From contig CBDCPD010000004.1 in assembly GCA_965220095.1 (NCBI GenBank), forward strand, positions 1-64,000: DNA of 64,000 nt, in the 5' to 3' direction. The stretch is from Bin87 sp965220095 (GTDB lineage: Bacteria; Chloroflexota; Dehalococcoidia; Lucifugimonadales; UBA3495). Below the pieces are notes generated by a model. It saw only the letters and a program-made list of their open reading frames with translations. It was not told the origin of the DNA and made no database searches. Positions 44,635 to 53,844 of the stretch are shown in pieces. A program made the position numbers and the translations under genes. Numbering within the stretch: the stretch's first letter is position 1; every line of letters starts with the position of its first letter.

Positions 44635-44802
44635 ATGATGATAATCAGAACGATCGCCGTAATCTCCATCGCAATCTTTCTGCTCGCGTGTTCCTCTGAA
44701 TTACCGCCTCAGGTCTCTCCGGCAGCCGAGCCTTCGGCGGCTGGCTCTGCGCCGGAGCCGACCGAAACGCCTCAGATATCGTCGACCGCCACCCAAGGAT
44801 AG
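44635..44802 (+). CDS. Very small putative lipoprotein
   Basis: The protein has 55 residues. An N-terminal hydrophobic signal (IIRTIAVISIAIFLLACSS) ends in a lipobox (LLAC, Cys19), and the remainder is a Pro/Ser/Ala/Glu-rich tail (PAAEPSAAGSAPEPTETPQ). This is the start of a typical Chloroflexota solute-binding or surface lipoprotein, but it stops after the linker, so it may be the truncated 5' end of a longer lipoprotein gene. Confidence 0.45.
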   Translation: MMIIRTIAVISIAIFLLACSSELPPQVSPAAEPSAAGSAPEPTETPQISSTATQG

Positions 44803-44872
44803 ATACATGATCAGGAGGAGGGCCGGCGGCAACAACTGTGGAGGAGGCCCCGACCTCTAGTGTGGCGTCACC

Positions 44873-45250
44873 ATGCGGGCGGGTGCGGCTGGCGCTGGGC
44901 CATGCCGGCCGCTCGCTGTGGCCGCTGAAACTCTCTCAGCCGGGGGAGATCGGCAGCACGGGCTGCGGCCTTCACCCGCCGGGGGATCTGCGCTTCCGAC
45001 AGCCAGAACACATTCTCATCGCTGCCGGCGTCCACCGCACCGTCCTAATCATCATCGGGCCAGTCCGGCAGCGGGATGCGCGGCCATTCCATCCGTAGCG
45101 CCTCAGCGTTCGCCTCGCGGTAGACGGGATCGTGCAACAGGGCGAAGACGTGCACGATGGCCGGTTGGTAGTGGCTATGGACAGTCAGGAAGCCCATCCT
45201 CTGCTGCGCCACGGCCCGGCTTTGCTCACGGCTTGCTCTACTCGGCCGAT
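44873..45250 (-). pseudogene. Remnant of a third type IIG/ISP-like R-M gene
   Basis: The minus-strand frame gives HYQPAIVHVFALLHDPVYRE, ANAEALRMEWPRIPLPDWP, then a stop (about 45044). This corresponds to the VFAYTYAMLHDPVYRGRYAVDLRREFPR block of the complete enzyme at 26680-29742. A second frame downstream gives VFWLSEAQIPRRVKAAARAADL and ends at 44873. The methyltransferase core is absent. It is a decayed C-terminal piece from a more distant family member. Confidence 0.5.
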
Positions 45251-45266
45251 TTACGTAATGACCTTT

Positions 45267-45366
45267 GTGTGAATCAAATTAGGTATCAAAACGCCCGCCG
45301 AGTCAGTTATTGTAACCTGACGTAAACTGTGTTGTGTGAATCAAAATGAGTATCCATACGCCGTTA
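45267..45366 (+). repeat. Short direct repeat pair
   Basis: TGTGTGAATCAAAtt(a)gGTATC(A)AaACGCC-type sequence occurs at about 45267-45299 and again at 45334-45366. The copies are about 33 bp long and 67 bp apart. Function unknown. Confidence 0.45.
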
Positions 45367-45511
45367 GTCCGGCCGAGACGGGACAACCTCCTGCAAACTG
45401 TGACTGCGGGAACCGTCCGGCACGGCGGTTCTCAAGCCTCCCTCTCAGAACCATTTGCGCTCCGCCTGTAGGCTTTGATTAACTGCCTGCAATCGTTTGA
45501 TTGTGGCCTTA

Positions 45512-46379
45512 GAGGGTGTTTAAAAAGCTGGAGCGCGTACCAAGCGGCGGAGCATGAGTCCGGTCATAGCGGTGTAGGCCCAGGCTTCGGTGGTTTCCGG
45601 CAGTGCTTCATAATCTTTGCTCAATCTCCGGTGCCGGCCCAGCCAGGCGAAAGTGCGTTCCACCACCCAGCGCCGGGGCAACACTTCAAAGCTGTGGCTG
45701 TTCCCAGGGCGCCGCACTATCTCCAGAGTCCAACCCGTCAGTGACGCCACCCACTGGATCAACTTTCCGGCGTAGCCGCCATCCGCCCAGATCAAGCTCA
45801 GCCGGGGAAACCTTCCGGTCAGCTTGCTGATGACCAGCTTGGCCCCATCCCGGTCTTGCACGTTGGCTGGGTGCACCGTCACCGCCAACAGCAGTCCCTG
45901 GGTATCCACCACAATATGCCGTTTGCGGCCTTTCACCTTCTTGCCTGCGTCGTACCCCCGAGGCCCCCTTTTTCCGTGGTCTTCACTGACTGGCTGTCGA
46001 TGATGGCCCCGCTGGGACTGGGCTGGCGGCCCAAGAACCGCCGCATCGTGGGGAGCAGGGCGTCATGAATCCCCTGCCAGGTCCCATCCCGCCGCCAAAC
46101 CCAGAAGTAGTGGTAGACCAATTGCCAGGGCGGCAGGTCGTGGGGCAACAGACGCCAGGCACATCCGGTACGCAGCACATACCGGATGGCATCCACCACC
46201 TCCCGGCGGGAATACTTGGCAGGACGTCCGCCCGGCTTGACCGCCGGGACCAGGGGCTCCAGAATCCGCCACTCGGCATCCGTCAAATCCGTGGAATAAA
46301 CTGCTCGGCTCATGCCCCAAGTCTATAGCCTGCCCTGCTACATTGCCTTCTGTTTTCCAGACCCTTTTTAAACACTTTC
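45512..46379 (-). mobile_element. IS5-family insertion sequence, 868 bp
   Basis: The left end GAGGGTGTTTAAAAAG and right end CTTTTTAAACACTTTC are inverted repeats, and TTA occurs directly outside both ends, fitting the TNA target duplication of IS5 subgroups. The element contains two overlapping minus-strand frames that together form one transposase. Confidence 0.85.
45520..46313 (-). CDS. IS5-family transposase, two frames (probable programmed frameshift)
   Basis: OrfA (46313-45933, 126 residues) has DLTDAEWRILEPLVPAVKPGGRP, YVLRTGCAWRLLPHDLPPW and AIIDSQSVKTTEKGG with the first Asp. OrfB (45936-45520, 138 residues) has KGRKRHIVVDTQGLLLAVTVHPAN, LIWADGGYAGKLI with the second Asp, and RRWVVERTFAWLGRHRRLSKDYE with the Glu. 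The frames overlap by 4 bp near the GYDAGKKVKGRK region, the usual place for frameshifting in IS5 (IS427-like) elements. All DDE residues are present, so it may be active. Confidence 0.82.
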
Positions 46380-46496
46380 TTAGTAATTCTTTTGATCGTA
46401 AAGTTTTGTCGCCTCGCTGGGCGGACTGCACATGGTGTGCGTGGAGTTTGGCGCGTACGTCCGAACGGGGAATCTCGCTTACGCGCTATAGCGGTT

Positions 46497-46804
46497 GCTT
46501 GCAACCATTGGTGCTCGACCATAGCAGGATAGTTACCGGCTACTTGTTTGTGGCACTGTTCGTTCGGACCTCCGTGAAAGTCGGTTCGTTTGTCGCCATC
46601 GGTCTCCTGCTATGGAACGGAGTTCCCGGTACGTGGTTTGAAGGATTTCCTCGGGGCGTGTCAATTCCCGTTTTGGCGTTGATTGGGCTAATTTCGGCGC
46701 CAATTTTCCTGATAGGACTCTACCAGGACATCGAGAAGGCTAAGCGGTGGTGCAACAGACGAGCTCAACGCACAGCGGTGTTAGATGATGTTGACTTGAG
46801 TTGA
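46497..46804 (+). CDS. Small membrane protein, 5' end cut or uncertain
   Basis: The last 100 residues of a longer open frame carry two hydrophobic segments (VTGYLFVALFVRTSVKVGSFVAIGLLLW and GVSIPVLALIGLISAPIFLIGLY), then a charged tail (QDIEKAKRWCNRRAQRT). The open frame runs back into the IS5 end at 46379, so the insertion may have removed the original start; a TTG at about 46497 is a possible start. No family is recognised. Confidence 0.4.
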
Positions 46805-46898
46805 CGACGGTCGATATCAACCTACAGCCCCAGGCTGAACAACCCGAACTAGGATTCCGTGGGTGACACCCAGAACTCGGTGGGCGACGGAGCATGAA

Positions 46899-47573
46899 AT
46901 GAACACTTGGCGTACGTTGAAAAACGCGAACCGCTTGGCGTTCCACGCCGGTATCGCGCCATTCGGCACAGCGGCAGCGACTTACCTGTGGGCCGTGTTG
47001 GTAGGGCAAGGTGAATGGCTGTTTTGGCAAAGTTGGTCAGCCTTTACCGACTCAGCGTTTTGGGGAGGATTAATCTACTTTGCCTTCGCTGGGACGGTTT
47101 GGTTGGCAATCAAGGGCGCGGATACTTTGATTGAAGCAATCCGAAAATCAGGTTATTCCGCGGGACTTGCCGATAACCGTTCTGAAAAAATACGAATTGG
47201 TCGGCGCGAAGGCATGACGAATGCGTTGGACGAATTGTGGCGTCTCGCTGAGGATCCCGCTACGAAAGCGCTGATCCGTTTAGTTGCCAATACTCACGAG
47301 ATCAATGTCCCCTCCATAAGAGGCGGGATTAGGGCTACCGCTGAGGTAACGGTAATTTCACCCTGGGACACGCTATGGAAACGCTTGGCCGATTTGACTG
47401 CCGAGCTGCGGAAACGATTTGGATTCGATGAATATAACGACAGAACGGACAAAATGGTGCGCATCGCGATCGGTGCCGCCGTGTCTGACTTGGAGAAACA
47501 AATAGAGCGGATACGTGAATCGGACCGGCGGAGAGAGAACCGAGCAGCATCGACGGATGTTACGGACGGGTGA
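46899..47573 (+). CDS. Hypothetical membrane-anchored coiled-coil protein
   Basis: The protein has 224 residues from the ATG at 46899. Hydrophobic stretches at about 18-35 and 50-72 (AFWGGLIYFAFAGTVWLAI) anchor it. The rest is soluble with heptad-like helices (AVSDLEKQIERIRESDRRRE). A central DNRSEKIRIGRREGMTNALDELWRLAED segment is charged. It lies 94 bp after the small membrane protein, so they are probably co-transcribed. Function unknown. Confidence 0.5.
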   Translation: MNTWRTLKNANRLAFHAGIAPFGTAAATYLWAVLVGQGEWLFWQSWSAFTDSAFWGGLIYFAFAGTVWLAIKGADTLIEAIRKSGYSAGLADNRSEKIRIGRREGMTNALDELWRLAEDPATKALIRLVANTHEINVPSIRGGIRATAEVTVISPWDTLWKRLADLTAELRKRFGFDEYNDRTDKMVRIAIGAAVSDLEKQIERIRESDRRRENRAASTDVTDG

Positions 47574-47891
47574 TGCCAAAATAAACAAGCCTTGAGCCTA
47601 CTATCTCTTACCCATTGGAATGCACGTTGACAGGTAAACTATTCCCCGGTTTTGCTGAGTAGGAGAACCGTACGCAACCTTTCTCTTGAGCGCATGTGGC
47701 AAGATGCGCTCGGGTACCTAGCGCCATGCGGCTCGCCGCCTATTCGGGACAGTCAAGGCCAGGCCCCAAACGGCAACATTTTGGGGGATTCTGTTGCAGA
47801 TTGGGCGCACCGGTTGACAGAATAGTGATTGAACGAATCGAATCACCAGACCGGTTGGAGGTTCCGGACCACCGAACGTAACGACCGCTGT
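47574..47891. other. Intergenic, nothing recognised
   Basis: No supported gene or element before the 180-bp repeat. Confidence 0.4.
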
Positions 47892-48073
47892 GCGAACCAC
47901 GGCGGGTATCAATAAGGCGGAGCACGGTGGAAGGATGGATACTGGAATCGGGTCCACCAATGCGTTGCAGCGAGTCTTTCAGACGACGGTGTCCAGCTAC
48001 CTCCGGTTTCGTGGTTGGATCTGCCAGGAGACCTTGTGCGACCGAAGTTCAGTAACATTTGATTTGAGGCAAT
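47892..48073. repeat. 180-bp dispersed repeat, copy 1
   Basis: About 75% identical by eye to 56404-56583, with a fully conserved end (TTGTGCGACCGAAGTTCAGT, then AACATTTGATT). The plus strand encodes MDTGIGSTNALQRVFQTTV...YLRFRGWICQETLCDRSSV; the other copy encodes MDAQIGFAKALRWFLPTTL...YLQFRGWIRQDTLCDRSSV. Many differences are at third codon positions, which suggests a once-translated plus-strand peptide. Confidence 0.7.
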
Positions 48074-48312
48074 GCGCAGTCCGGCGACACAGACGAAAAG
48101 GCGCCCGAGGTCAAAGGCCGACGCATCTATGACGAGGCGGTCTTGGCATATGCAAGACTTGTTCCCACCAGACAACCGACGTGCGAACAAGGAATTTGGG
48201 GCGCGGAGGCCATCTTTGCAGGCGGGGGTTCACAGGGATGAAGTGGCCCTTGACCATCCCAATCTGCGCTTGCCTGACACGCAAGAGGTCAATTTCCGGG
48301 GCCGATTACGAC

Positions 48313-48993
48313 TCACAGCAGCAGGGCCGTAGTGTTCACGACCGGAGCGATGAGTTCGGGGCCGTCGGCGCTGGCCCGGTTGACTGCGCCGGATACGGGC
48401 CGCGCGATCAGATCCGGCCATTCCCGCGGGGTCAGCAGGGCCTGGAGGATTTCCACGTCGGTATCGGGGGCCAGCCAGTCGTCATACTGGTCATCGACCA
48501 ACAGCACCGGCATCCGGTTGTGGATGGGGGCCAACAGCGTGTTGGGCGCGCAGGTGATGAGGGAGGCGGCCACCGTTGGAGTGGCGTTGTAGATGCCCGC
48601 CAGGGCGAAGGGACGTTCGTCGGCCCGGTGGATCCACAGCGGCGTTTTGCCGCCGCTGCCGTTGGGCCGCCATTCGTAGAAACCGTTGGCGGGTATCAGG
48701 CAACGGCGCCGGGCGAAAGCGGCGCGGAACGCGGGGCGCTCCGTCAGCGTTTCGCCGCGGGCGTTGAACAGGGTTCGGGAGGACGCACCTCTTCCCGGCG
48801 GGCGGTTGAACGAGAAGCCCCAGGCCATGAGGCTGGCGTGGCGTTGGGCCCCCGCGGTGGTTATAGCCAGAACCGGGGCCGTGGGCGCAATGTTCCAGCA
48901 GGGCCGGTAGGCTGCGCTGGTTGGTCCTGGAACGAACCGGAACTGGGAGGCCAGGTTGCCCAGCTCGGCGAACAGGCTGATTCTTCCGCACAT
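48313..48993 (-). CDS. SOS response-associated peptidase (SRAP/YedK/HMCES family)
   Basis: The protein has 226 residues. MCGRISLF places the essential catalytic Cys2 directly after the initiator Met. Further family motifs are FNARGETLTERPAF (the Asn/Arg/Glu set), CLIPANGFYEW (catalytic Glu) and PIHNRMPVLL (His). The family forms a thiazolidine crosslink with abasic sites in single-stranded DNA to protect them. It is divergent from, and about 260 bp away from, the ImuB-DnaE2 operon, a common neighbourhood for DNA-damage genes. No LexA box was seen immediately upstream of it. Confidence 0.9.
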   Translation of the reverse strand: MCGRISLFAELGNLASQFRFVPGPTSAAYRPCWNIAPTAPVLAITTAGAQRHASLMAWGFSFNRPPGRGASSRTLFNARGETLTERPAFRAAFARRRCLIPANGFYEWRPNGSGGKTPLWIHRADERPFALAGIYNATPTVAASLITCAPNTLLAPIHNRMPVLLVDDQYDDWLAPDTDVEILQALLTPREWPDLIARPVSGAVNRASADGPELIAPVVNTTALLL

Positions 48994-49218
48994 GGCGAGT
49001 CGGCTCCGGGGGAACTGGCAGGTTGTGCAGTGGGTTGACGACGGTCAAATGAACGATGAGTCCGAGCCGGAACCGGGGTGGGCGGCGGCGGTATGGTATC
49101 ACAGGCGGGGTTGCCGACATTGGCCGATATTGACGCTGCCGGTGGGTCGGGAGTGAACAGACACCAGCCTGGACGCCGGCCCTGGCGGCGGTTCTGGTGA
49201 CGGCGGGTGATTGCGTAA

Positions 49219-49232
49219 CGAACTGGTGTTCG
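49219..49232 (+). promoter_or_regulatory. LexA/SOS box
   Basis: CGAACTGGTGTTCG is a perfect palindrome of the Gram-positive/Chloroflexota LexA type (CGAAC-N4-GTTCG). It lies within the spacer of a plausible promoter (TTGCGT at 49211, TAGCAT at 49235), 18 bp before the ImuB-like start. LexA binding there would block the polymerase directly. The predicted transcription start is almost at the start codon, so the mRNA may be leaderless. Confidence 0.8.
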
Positions 49233-49250
49233 GATAGCATTGCCGCCGTG

Positions 49251-50678
49251 ATGAGTATGACGGACGCCCGGCTGACGGGCTGCTTGCTGGTTACCCATCT
49301 GCCGGTGAAGGCCGAGCTTTGGCGCCGGCCGGAACTGGCTGGCCAGCCGCTGGTTGTCACCACCGTCGGCCGGGGTCGCCCGTCGGTGCTGGACGCCTCC
49401 GGCGAGGCCGCGGGCGTTGCGGCCGGACAGTCCGATTCGGAAGCCCGGTCCCATTGTTCCGACGCCATGATGCTGCCGGCCGACTCCAGCTACCTGTCCC
49501 AAGTCAACGACCATCTGCTGGCGGCGCTGTGCCGGGTGGCCGACCGGGTGGAGCCGGCCGGCCTGGGCGTGTTCTACCTGGATTTGACGGGCATGGCGGA
49601 TATGTACGGAGGCCTGACGCGGCTGGCCGAGGCGGTCCTGTCGTCTGCTGGCGAAGAGTGGCTGCGCCCTCGGCTGGGTATCGGAGCCGGCAAGTTTCCC
49701 GCCTACTGCGCGGCCGCTCGCGCGAAGGCCGGCGCCTGGCTGCCGGCTCCCGTTGACGCATCCGGTTGGCTGGCGCCGCTGCCGGTGTCGTGGCTGCCCC
49801 TGGACCGGGATGCGGTGGCCCGGCTGGCGGGCTTCGGCATCCGCACGCTGGGCGACGTGGCGGCGCTGCCCCCGGAGGCGCTGTCCGAGTTCCTGGGAGT
49901 GGACGGAGCGCGCGCCTGGCGGCTGGCCAACGGCATTGACCCGGCGCAGGTCATCCCGGCGGCGCTGCCGGAGCGACTGTCCCAGTGGCTGGAGTTTCCC
50001 TTTCCGGTGGACACCACCTCCGGCGTCGAGGCCGGACTGCGCGCATTGGCCGAGCGGCTGTGGCGTTCGGGCTCGCTGCGGGCCCGCCACGTTGGTCGGG
50101 CGTCGCTGGAAGGACAACTGCTCTCCGGCGGTGCGTGGCAGTTCGATCGTCCGCTGCGCCTGCCGGCGGCATCCGCCGAGGCCCTGGCCAAGGCGCTGCT
50201 GGCCGGTCTGGGCGCCCGGGACGCGCTGGGTTTCGGGCGCTGGCCCGACGGGGCATTGCTGGACCTGACCCTCACGGTTTCCGAGCTCTCGGCGGAAACC
50301 GGCCGCCAGTCCGGGTTGTGGACGCAGCCGCCACGCCGGATGCCGCCGGACGTTGCCGGCATGGATCGCCTGGTGGAACTGGTTCCCCGGTCGGCGCTGC
50401 CCGAACGCCGCTGGGCTTTCGCGTCCTCCCTGGCGCCCCTGGCCGCCCCGTCGCCGGTGCAGGTGCAGTGCCGCGGCGAAACGCCCCGGCGCGTGAACGC
50501 CGGCCGGGTTGACTGGCGGGGCGTGGCCCGGGTGGTTGACCTGTGGGAGGTGGATACCGAGTGGTGGGCGCCGCAGCCGGTGCGCCGTCGCTACTGGCGC
50601 CTCGCCCTGGCCGACGGCGGGCTGATCACGGTGTACCGCGACCTGGCCACCGGCCACTGGTTCCGACAGGGCTACTGA
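49251..50678 (+). CDS. imuB: ImuB-like inactive Y-family DNA polymerase
   Basis: The protein has 475 residues; ATG at 49251 (GTG at 49248 also in frame). It has a Y-family fold: CLLVTHLPVKAELWRRPELAGQPLVV (palm start, split here as LLVTHLPVKAE and RRPELAGQPLVV), VFYLDLTGMADMYGG, LGIGAGKFPAYCAA, a helix-hairpin-helix-like LAGFGIRTLGDVAALPPEAL and a little-finger region. The usual catalytic Asp of motif I is replaced (LVTHLP) and the DE pair of motif III is absent (LGVFYLDL), the ImuB hallmark: a clamp/DnaE2 adaptor without activity. The stop codon lies only a few bases before the dnaE2 start. The typical third partner, ImuA, is not present. Confidence 0.82.
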   Translation: MSMTDARLTGCLLVTHLPVKAELWRRPELAGQPLVVTTVGRGRPSVLDASGEAAGVAAGQSDSEARSHCSDAMMLPADSSYLSQVNDHLLAALCRVADRVEPAGLGVFYLDLTGMADMYGGLTRLAEAVLSSAGEEWLRPRLGIGAGKFPAYCAAARAKAGAWLPAPVDASGWLAPLPVSWLPLDRDAVARLAGFGIRTLGDVAALPPEALSEFLGVDGARAWRLANGIDPAQVIPAALPERLSQWLEFPFPVDTTSGVEAGLRALAERLWRSGSLRARHVGRASLEGQLLSGGAWQFDRPLRLPAASAEALAKALLAGLGARDALGFGRWPDGALLDLTLTVSELSAETGRQSGLWTQPPRRMPPDVAGMDRLVELVPRSALPERRWAFASSLAPLAAPSPVQVQCRGETPRRVNAGRVDWRGVARVVDLWEVDTEWWAPQPVRRRYWRLALADGGLITVYRDLATGHWFRQGY

Positions 50679-50679
50679 T

Positions 50680-53600
50680 ATGGCCGCCAACACCGACTAC
50701 GTGGAGCTGCGGGCCCACTCCTGGTATTCCTTCGGCGCCGGAGCTTCCTCCGTTGCCGAGCTGGTGCAGCGGGCCGCGGAACTGGATTACCCGGCCCTGG
50801 GGCTGACCGACGTATCCAACCTGTGCGGCGCGCTGGAGTTCAGCCAGCAGTGCCTGGACGCCGGCGTCCACCCCATCATCGGAGCCGACCTGACGGTGCG
50901 GGAGCCGGAGGGCGACGGCGCCGTTGCCCTCATCGCCGAGACCGGCGAGGGCTACGCCAACCTGTGTCGTCTGGTTTCCCTGGCCCACCTGACCGGCGGC
51001 CGCACCGAGCCGGTTCTGGACGCCCGCTTCCTGGAATCCCACGCCGCCGGGCTGATTGTTCTGTTGGGCGCCCCCGGCGGCGTCCTGGCTAGTCTGCTGG
51101 AAGCTGGCGGCTGGGCTAACGCCGAAGCTCTGGTGAAACATTACCGCGACCTCTTCCGCGCCGACAATGTCTTCCTGGAGCTGCAGCAGCACCTGGCCTA
51201 CGGCGACACCGCGCGGAACAGGCGGCTGCCTGAACTGGCCCCGCGTTGCGGCGTCGGCATCGTGGCCACCAACGAAGTCTGGTATCACCGGCGGGACCGT
51301 TCCCGCCTCCACGACGCTCTCACCGCCATCCGGCTCAACGGCTCGCTGTCGGAGGTGCGGGAGCGGCTGAAGGTCAACGGCCAGTATCGGCTGAAGTCCC
51401 CGGCGGCCATGGGGCGCCTGTTCCGTTCCCATCCCGACGCCCGGCGCAACACCCGGGCCATCGCCGAGCGCTGTTCCGATTTCAGGCTGCCCAACTACGT
51501 GGCGAGCCGTTATAGTTTTCCGGACGTGCCCGTGCCGCCGGGCCATGATGCCCAGTCCTGGCTCCGGCGGCTCTGCGAGGAGTCGGCGGCCCGGCGTTAC
51601 GGGCGCATCGACCAACGGGTGCGGGAACGGCTGGATGAGGAATTCGCCCTGATTGGCAAGCACGGCCTGGCCGGGTTCTTTCTGGTCTATCACCGCATCG
51701 TCGAGCTGGCCCGGGAGGGTATGCTGGAACTGGGCTGGGGGCACCTGGAAACGCCTTTGGAGTGGCTGCCGCCGGGAAGAGGGCGCGGCTCGTCCGTCTC
51801 CATGCTGGTGGGCTACCTCATCGGCCTGTCCCACGTGGACCCGCTGGCTTACGGCCTGACCCTGGACCGCTTTCTGTCGACCGAGACCGCGGCGCTGCCC
51901 GACATCGACCTGGACTTCCCCCGGGACATCCGGGAGCGGCTCATCCTCCGCATCATCGCGGAATGGGGGTGGGACCACGCCGCCCTGGCCGGAATGTTCC
52001 CCACCTACCGGGCCCGCGGCATCGTGCGGGCCCTGGGCAAGGCCCTGGGACTGCCCGTTGACGAGGTGGCCGCGCTGGCCCGGGGGTTGGAAACGGATGC
52101 GTCGTCGGAACTGCCGCGGTCGCCCGTTGCCATGGCCAAAGCCGACCGACCAGGCTGGCGGGACCTGTTCGCCCTGTCGGAGCAGCTGGCCGGATTTCCC
52201 AGAGGGCTGGCCCAGCATCCCGGCGGAATGCTGGTGTCGTCAACCCCCCTCACCGACCTGATGCCGGTGCAGCCGTCGGCCATCGACGGCCGCTACGTGG
52301 CCCAGTGGGACAAGGACGGCGTGGACGACGCCGGGGTGCTGAAAATCGACCTGCTGGCGTTGGGCGCGTTGTCCCAGATGCAGCAGGCGGTGCGTTTGGT
52401 GCGCGGCCGCACCGGCATCGAGCCGGACCTGAGCCGCATCGACTACCGGGATGCCGGGGTCTTCGATGACCTGGGACGGGGCGACACCGTGGGCCTGTTC
52501 CAGGTGGAATCCGCCGCCCAGATGCAGACCATCGTGCGGATGCGGCCCCGGGACATCTACGACCTGGCCTTGGAGGTGGCGGCGGTCCGGCCCGGCGTCG
52601 GCGCCAACGACGGCGTGGCCGAGTTCCTCCGCCGCCGAGAGGGCATGCCCTGGAATTACCACCATCCGTTGGAGCGGAGCGCTTTGGAGCGCTCCTTGGG
52701 CGTGATCATGTTCCAGGACCAGGTGGTGCAGCTGGGCATGGACGTGGGCGGTTTCAGCCCCGCCGTAGCGGACCGGATGCGCCGGGCTTTCGGGCGCCGC
52801 AACGGCGCAGCCCTGGTGGAATCCTACCGGCGGCAGTTTCTGACCGGCGCCGTCCAACGGGGCGTGCCTGAGGCCGCCGCCGAGGCCATCTTCGGCAAGT
52901 TCAACCCCCACTATATGTTTCCGGAGGGCCATGCTGTCGCCTTCGCCTTCACCGCCTACCAGATGGCCTGGCTGCGCCGGTATCATCCCCTGGAGTTCTA
53001 CGTGGCGCTGTTCAACGAGCAGCCCATGGGCTTCTGGGACCTGGACACCCTCAAGCAGGATGCCCGCCGGCTGCGCCTGCGCGTCGCCCGTCCCGACGTG
53101 AACCTCTCGGAACTGCGCTGCACCGCCGAGGGAGACGATACGCTGCGCTTGGGATTGACCTTCGTCAAGGGCGTGGACCGGCGTCTGGGCGAAACCCTGC
53201 TGCGGGCCCGGGAAGCCGGGCCGTTTGGCCGTTTGGCCGACCTGCTGGCCCGGTCGGGATTATCGCGAGAGGCCTTGGAAAATCTGGCCCGGGCCGGCGC
53301 CATGGATGGGCTGGCCGATTTCACCGACCGCCGGAGCGCTTTGTGGCAGGTGGGCGCCGGTTACGCCGCCGGAGTGCGGCGCGGCCAGCTGTCATTGCCC
53401 CTGGCGGTGTCGGATGCGCCTGCGGGATTGAGCCAGCAGGCGCGGTCCGCGCGGATGCTGGACGAGTACGCCATGCTGGGCCTCTGCCCAAATGGCCACG
53501 TGATGGAACTGGTGCGGCCCCAACTGGGCCCGGAGGTGCTGACCAGCGACGGTTTGCTGGGTTGTGCCGATGGCGACGTGGTGCGGGTGGCCGGCCGGGT

Positions 53601-53844
53601 GGTGCGACGACAGAGGCCCCTGGCCGCCGCGGTGTTTCTGACCCTGGAGGACGAAACCGGCCTGATCCCCCTGGCAGTGTGGCCCGCCCAGTGGGAGCGG
53701 CTCAAGGGCGCCCTGAGACATTCTCTGGTGGTGGTGGAGGGTGAAGTGTCGCGCCGGGACGACACGCTGAACATCGCGGTGCAAAAGGCCTGGCCCCTGT
53801 CGGTGGGTTTGGATGATCGACTCGGGCGGCCAGACTGGCGGTAG
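50680..53844 (+). CDS. dnaE2: Error-prone DNA polymerase III alpha subunit DnaE2
   Basis: The protein has 1054 residues, the usual DnaE2 size. N-terminal PHP domain (YVELRAHSWYSFGAGASS, LGLTDVSNLCG); palm with GRGSSVSMLVGYLIGLSHVDPL and the catalytic PDIDLDFPRDIRE (about 406); LFQVESAAQMQT; MFQDQVVQLGMDVGGFS; FNPHYMFPEGHAVAFAFTAYQM. A C-terminal OB fold is present (VVRVAGRVVRRQRP, LTLEDETGLIPLAVWP). QLSLPL near residue 903 is a consensus beta-clamp binding motif. It works with ImuB in SOS-induced mutagenic translesion synthesis. It starts directly after imuB, so both are under the LexA box at 49219. Confidence 0.93.
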   Translation: MAANTDYVELRAHSWYSFGAGASSVAELVQRAAELDYPALGLTDVSNLCGALEFSQQCLDAGVHPIIGADLTVREPEGDGAVALIAETGEGYANLCRLVSLAHLTGGRTEPVLDARFLESHAAGLIVLLGAPGGVLASLLEAGGWANAEALVKHYRDLFRADNVFLELQQHLAYGDTARNRRLPELAPRCGVGIVATNEVWYHRRDRSRLHDALTAIRLNGSLSEVRERLKVNGQYRLKSPAAMGRLFRSHPDARRNTRAIAERCSDFRLPNYVASRYSFPDVPVPPGHDAQSWLRRLCEESAARRYGRIDQRVRERLDEEFALIGKHGLAGFFLVYHRIVELAREGMLELGWGHLETPLEWLPPGRGRGSSVSMLVGYLIGLSHVDPLAYGLTLDRFLSTETAALPDIDLDFPRDIRERLILRIIAEWGWDHAALAGMFPTYRARGIVRALGKALGLPVDEVAALARGLETDASSELPRSPVAMAKADRPGWRDLFALSEQLAGFPRGLAQHPGGMLVSSTPLTDLMPVQPSAIDGRYVAQWDKDGVDDAGVLKIDLLALGALSQMQQAVRLVRGRTGIEPDLSRIDYRDAGVFDDLGRGDTVGLFQVESAAQMQTIVRMRPRDIYDLALEVAAVRPGVGANDGVAEFLRRREGMPWNYHHPLERSALERSLGVIMFQDQVVQLGMDVGGFSPAVADRMRRAFGRRNGAALVESYRRQFLTGAVQRGVPEAAAEAIFGKFNPHYMFPEGHAVAFAFTAYQMAWLRRYHPLEFYVALFNEQPMGFWDLDTLKQDARRLRLRVARPDVNLSELRCTAEGDDTLRLGLTFVKGVDRRLGETLLRAREAGPFGRLADLLARSGLSREALENLARAGAMDGLADFTDRRSALWQVGAGYAAGVRRGQLSLPLAVSDAPAGLSQQARSARMLDEYAMLGLCPNGHVMELVRPQLGPEVLTSDGLLGCADGDVVRVAGRVVRRQRPLAAAVFLTLEDETGLIPLAVWPAQWERLKGALRHSLVVVEGEVSRRDDTLNIAVQKAWPLSVGLDDRLGRPDWR

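Noticed and set aside
48861..50693. Minus-strand open frame of 610 codons rich in Gln, Gly and Arg
   Set aside because: Antisense shadow of the GC-rich ImuB gene; low-complexity translation without domains.
50626..52218. Minus-strand open frame of 530 codons
   Set aside because: Antisense to DnaE2, whose catalytic motifs are unmistakable on the plus strand.
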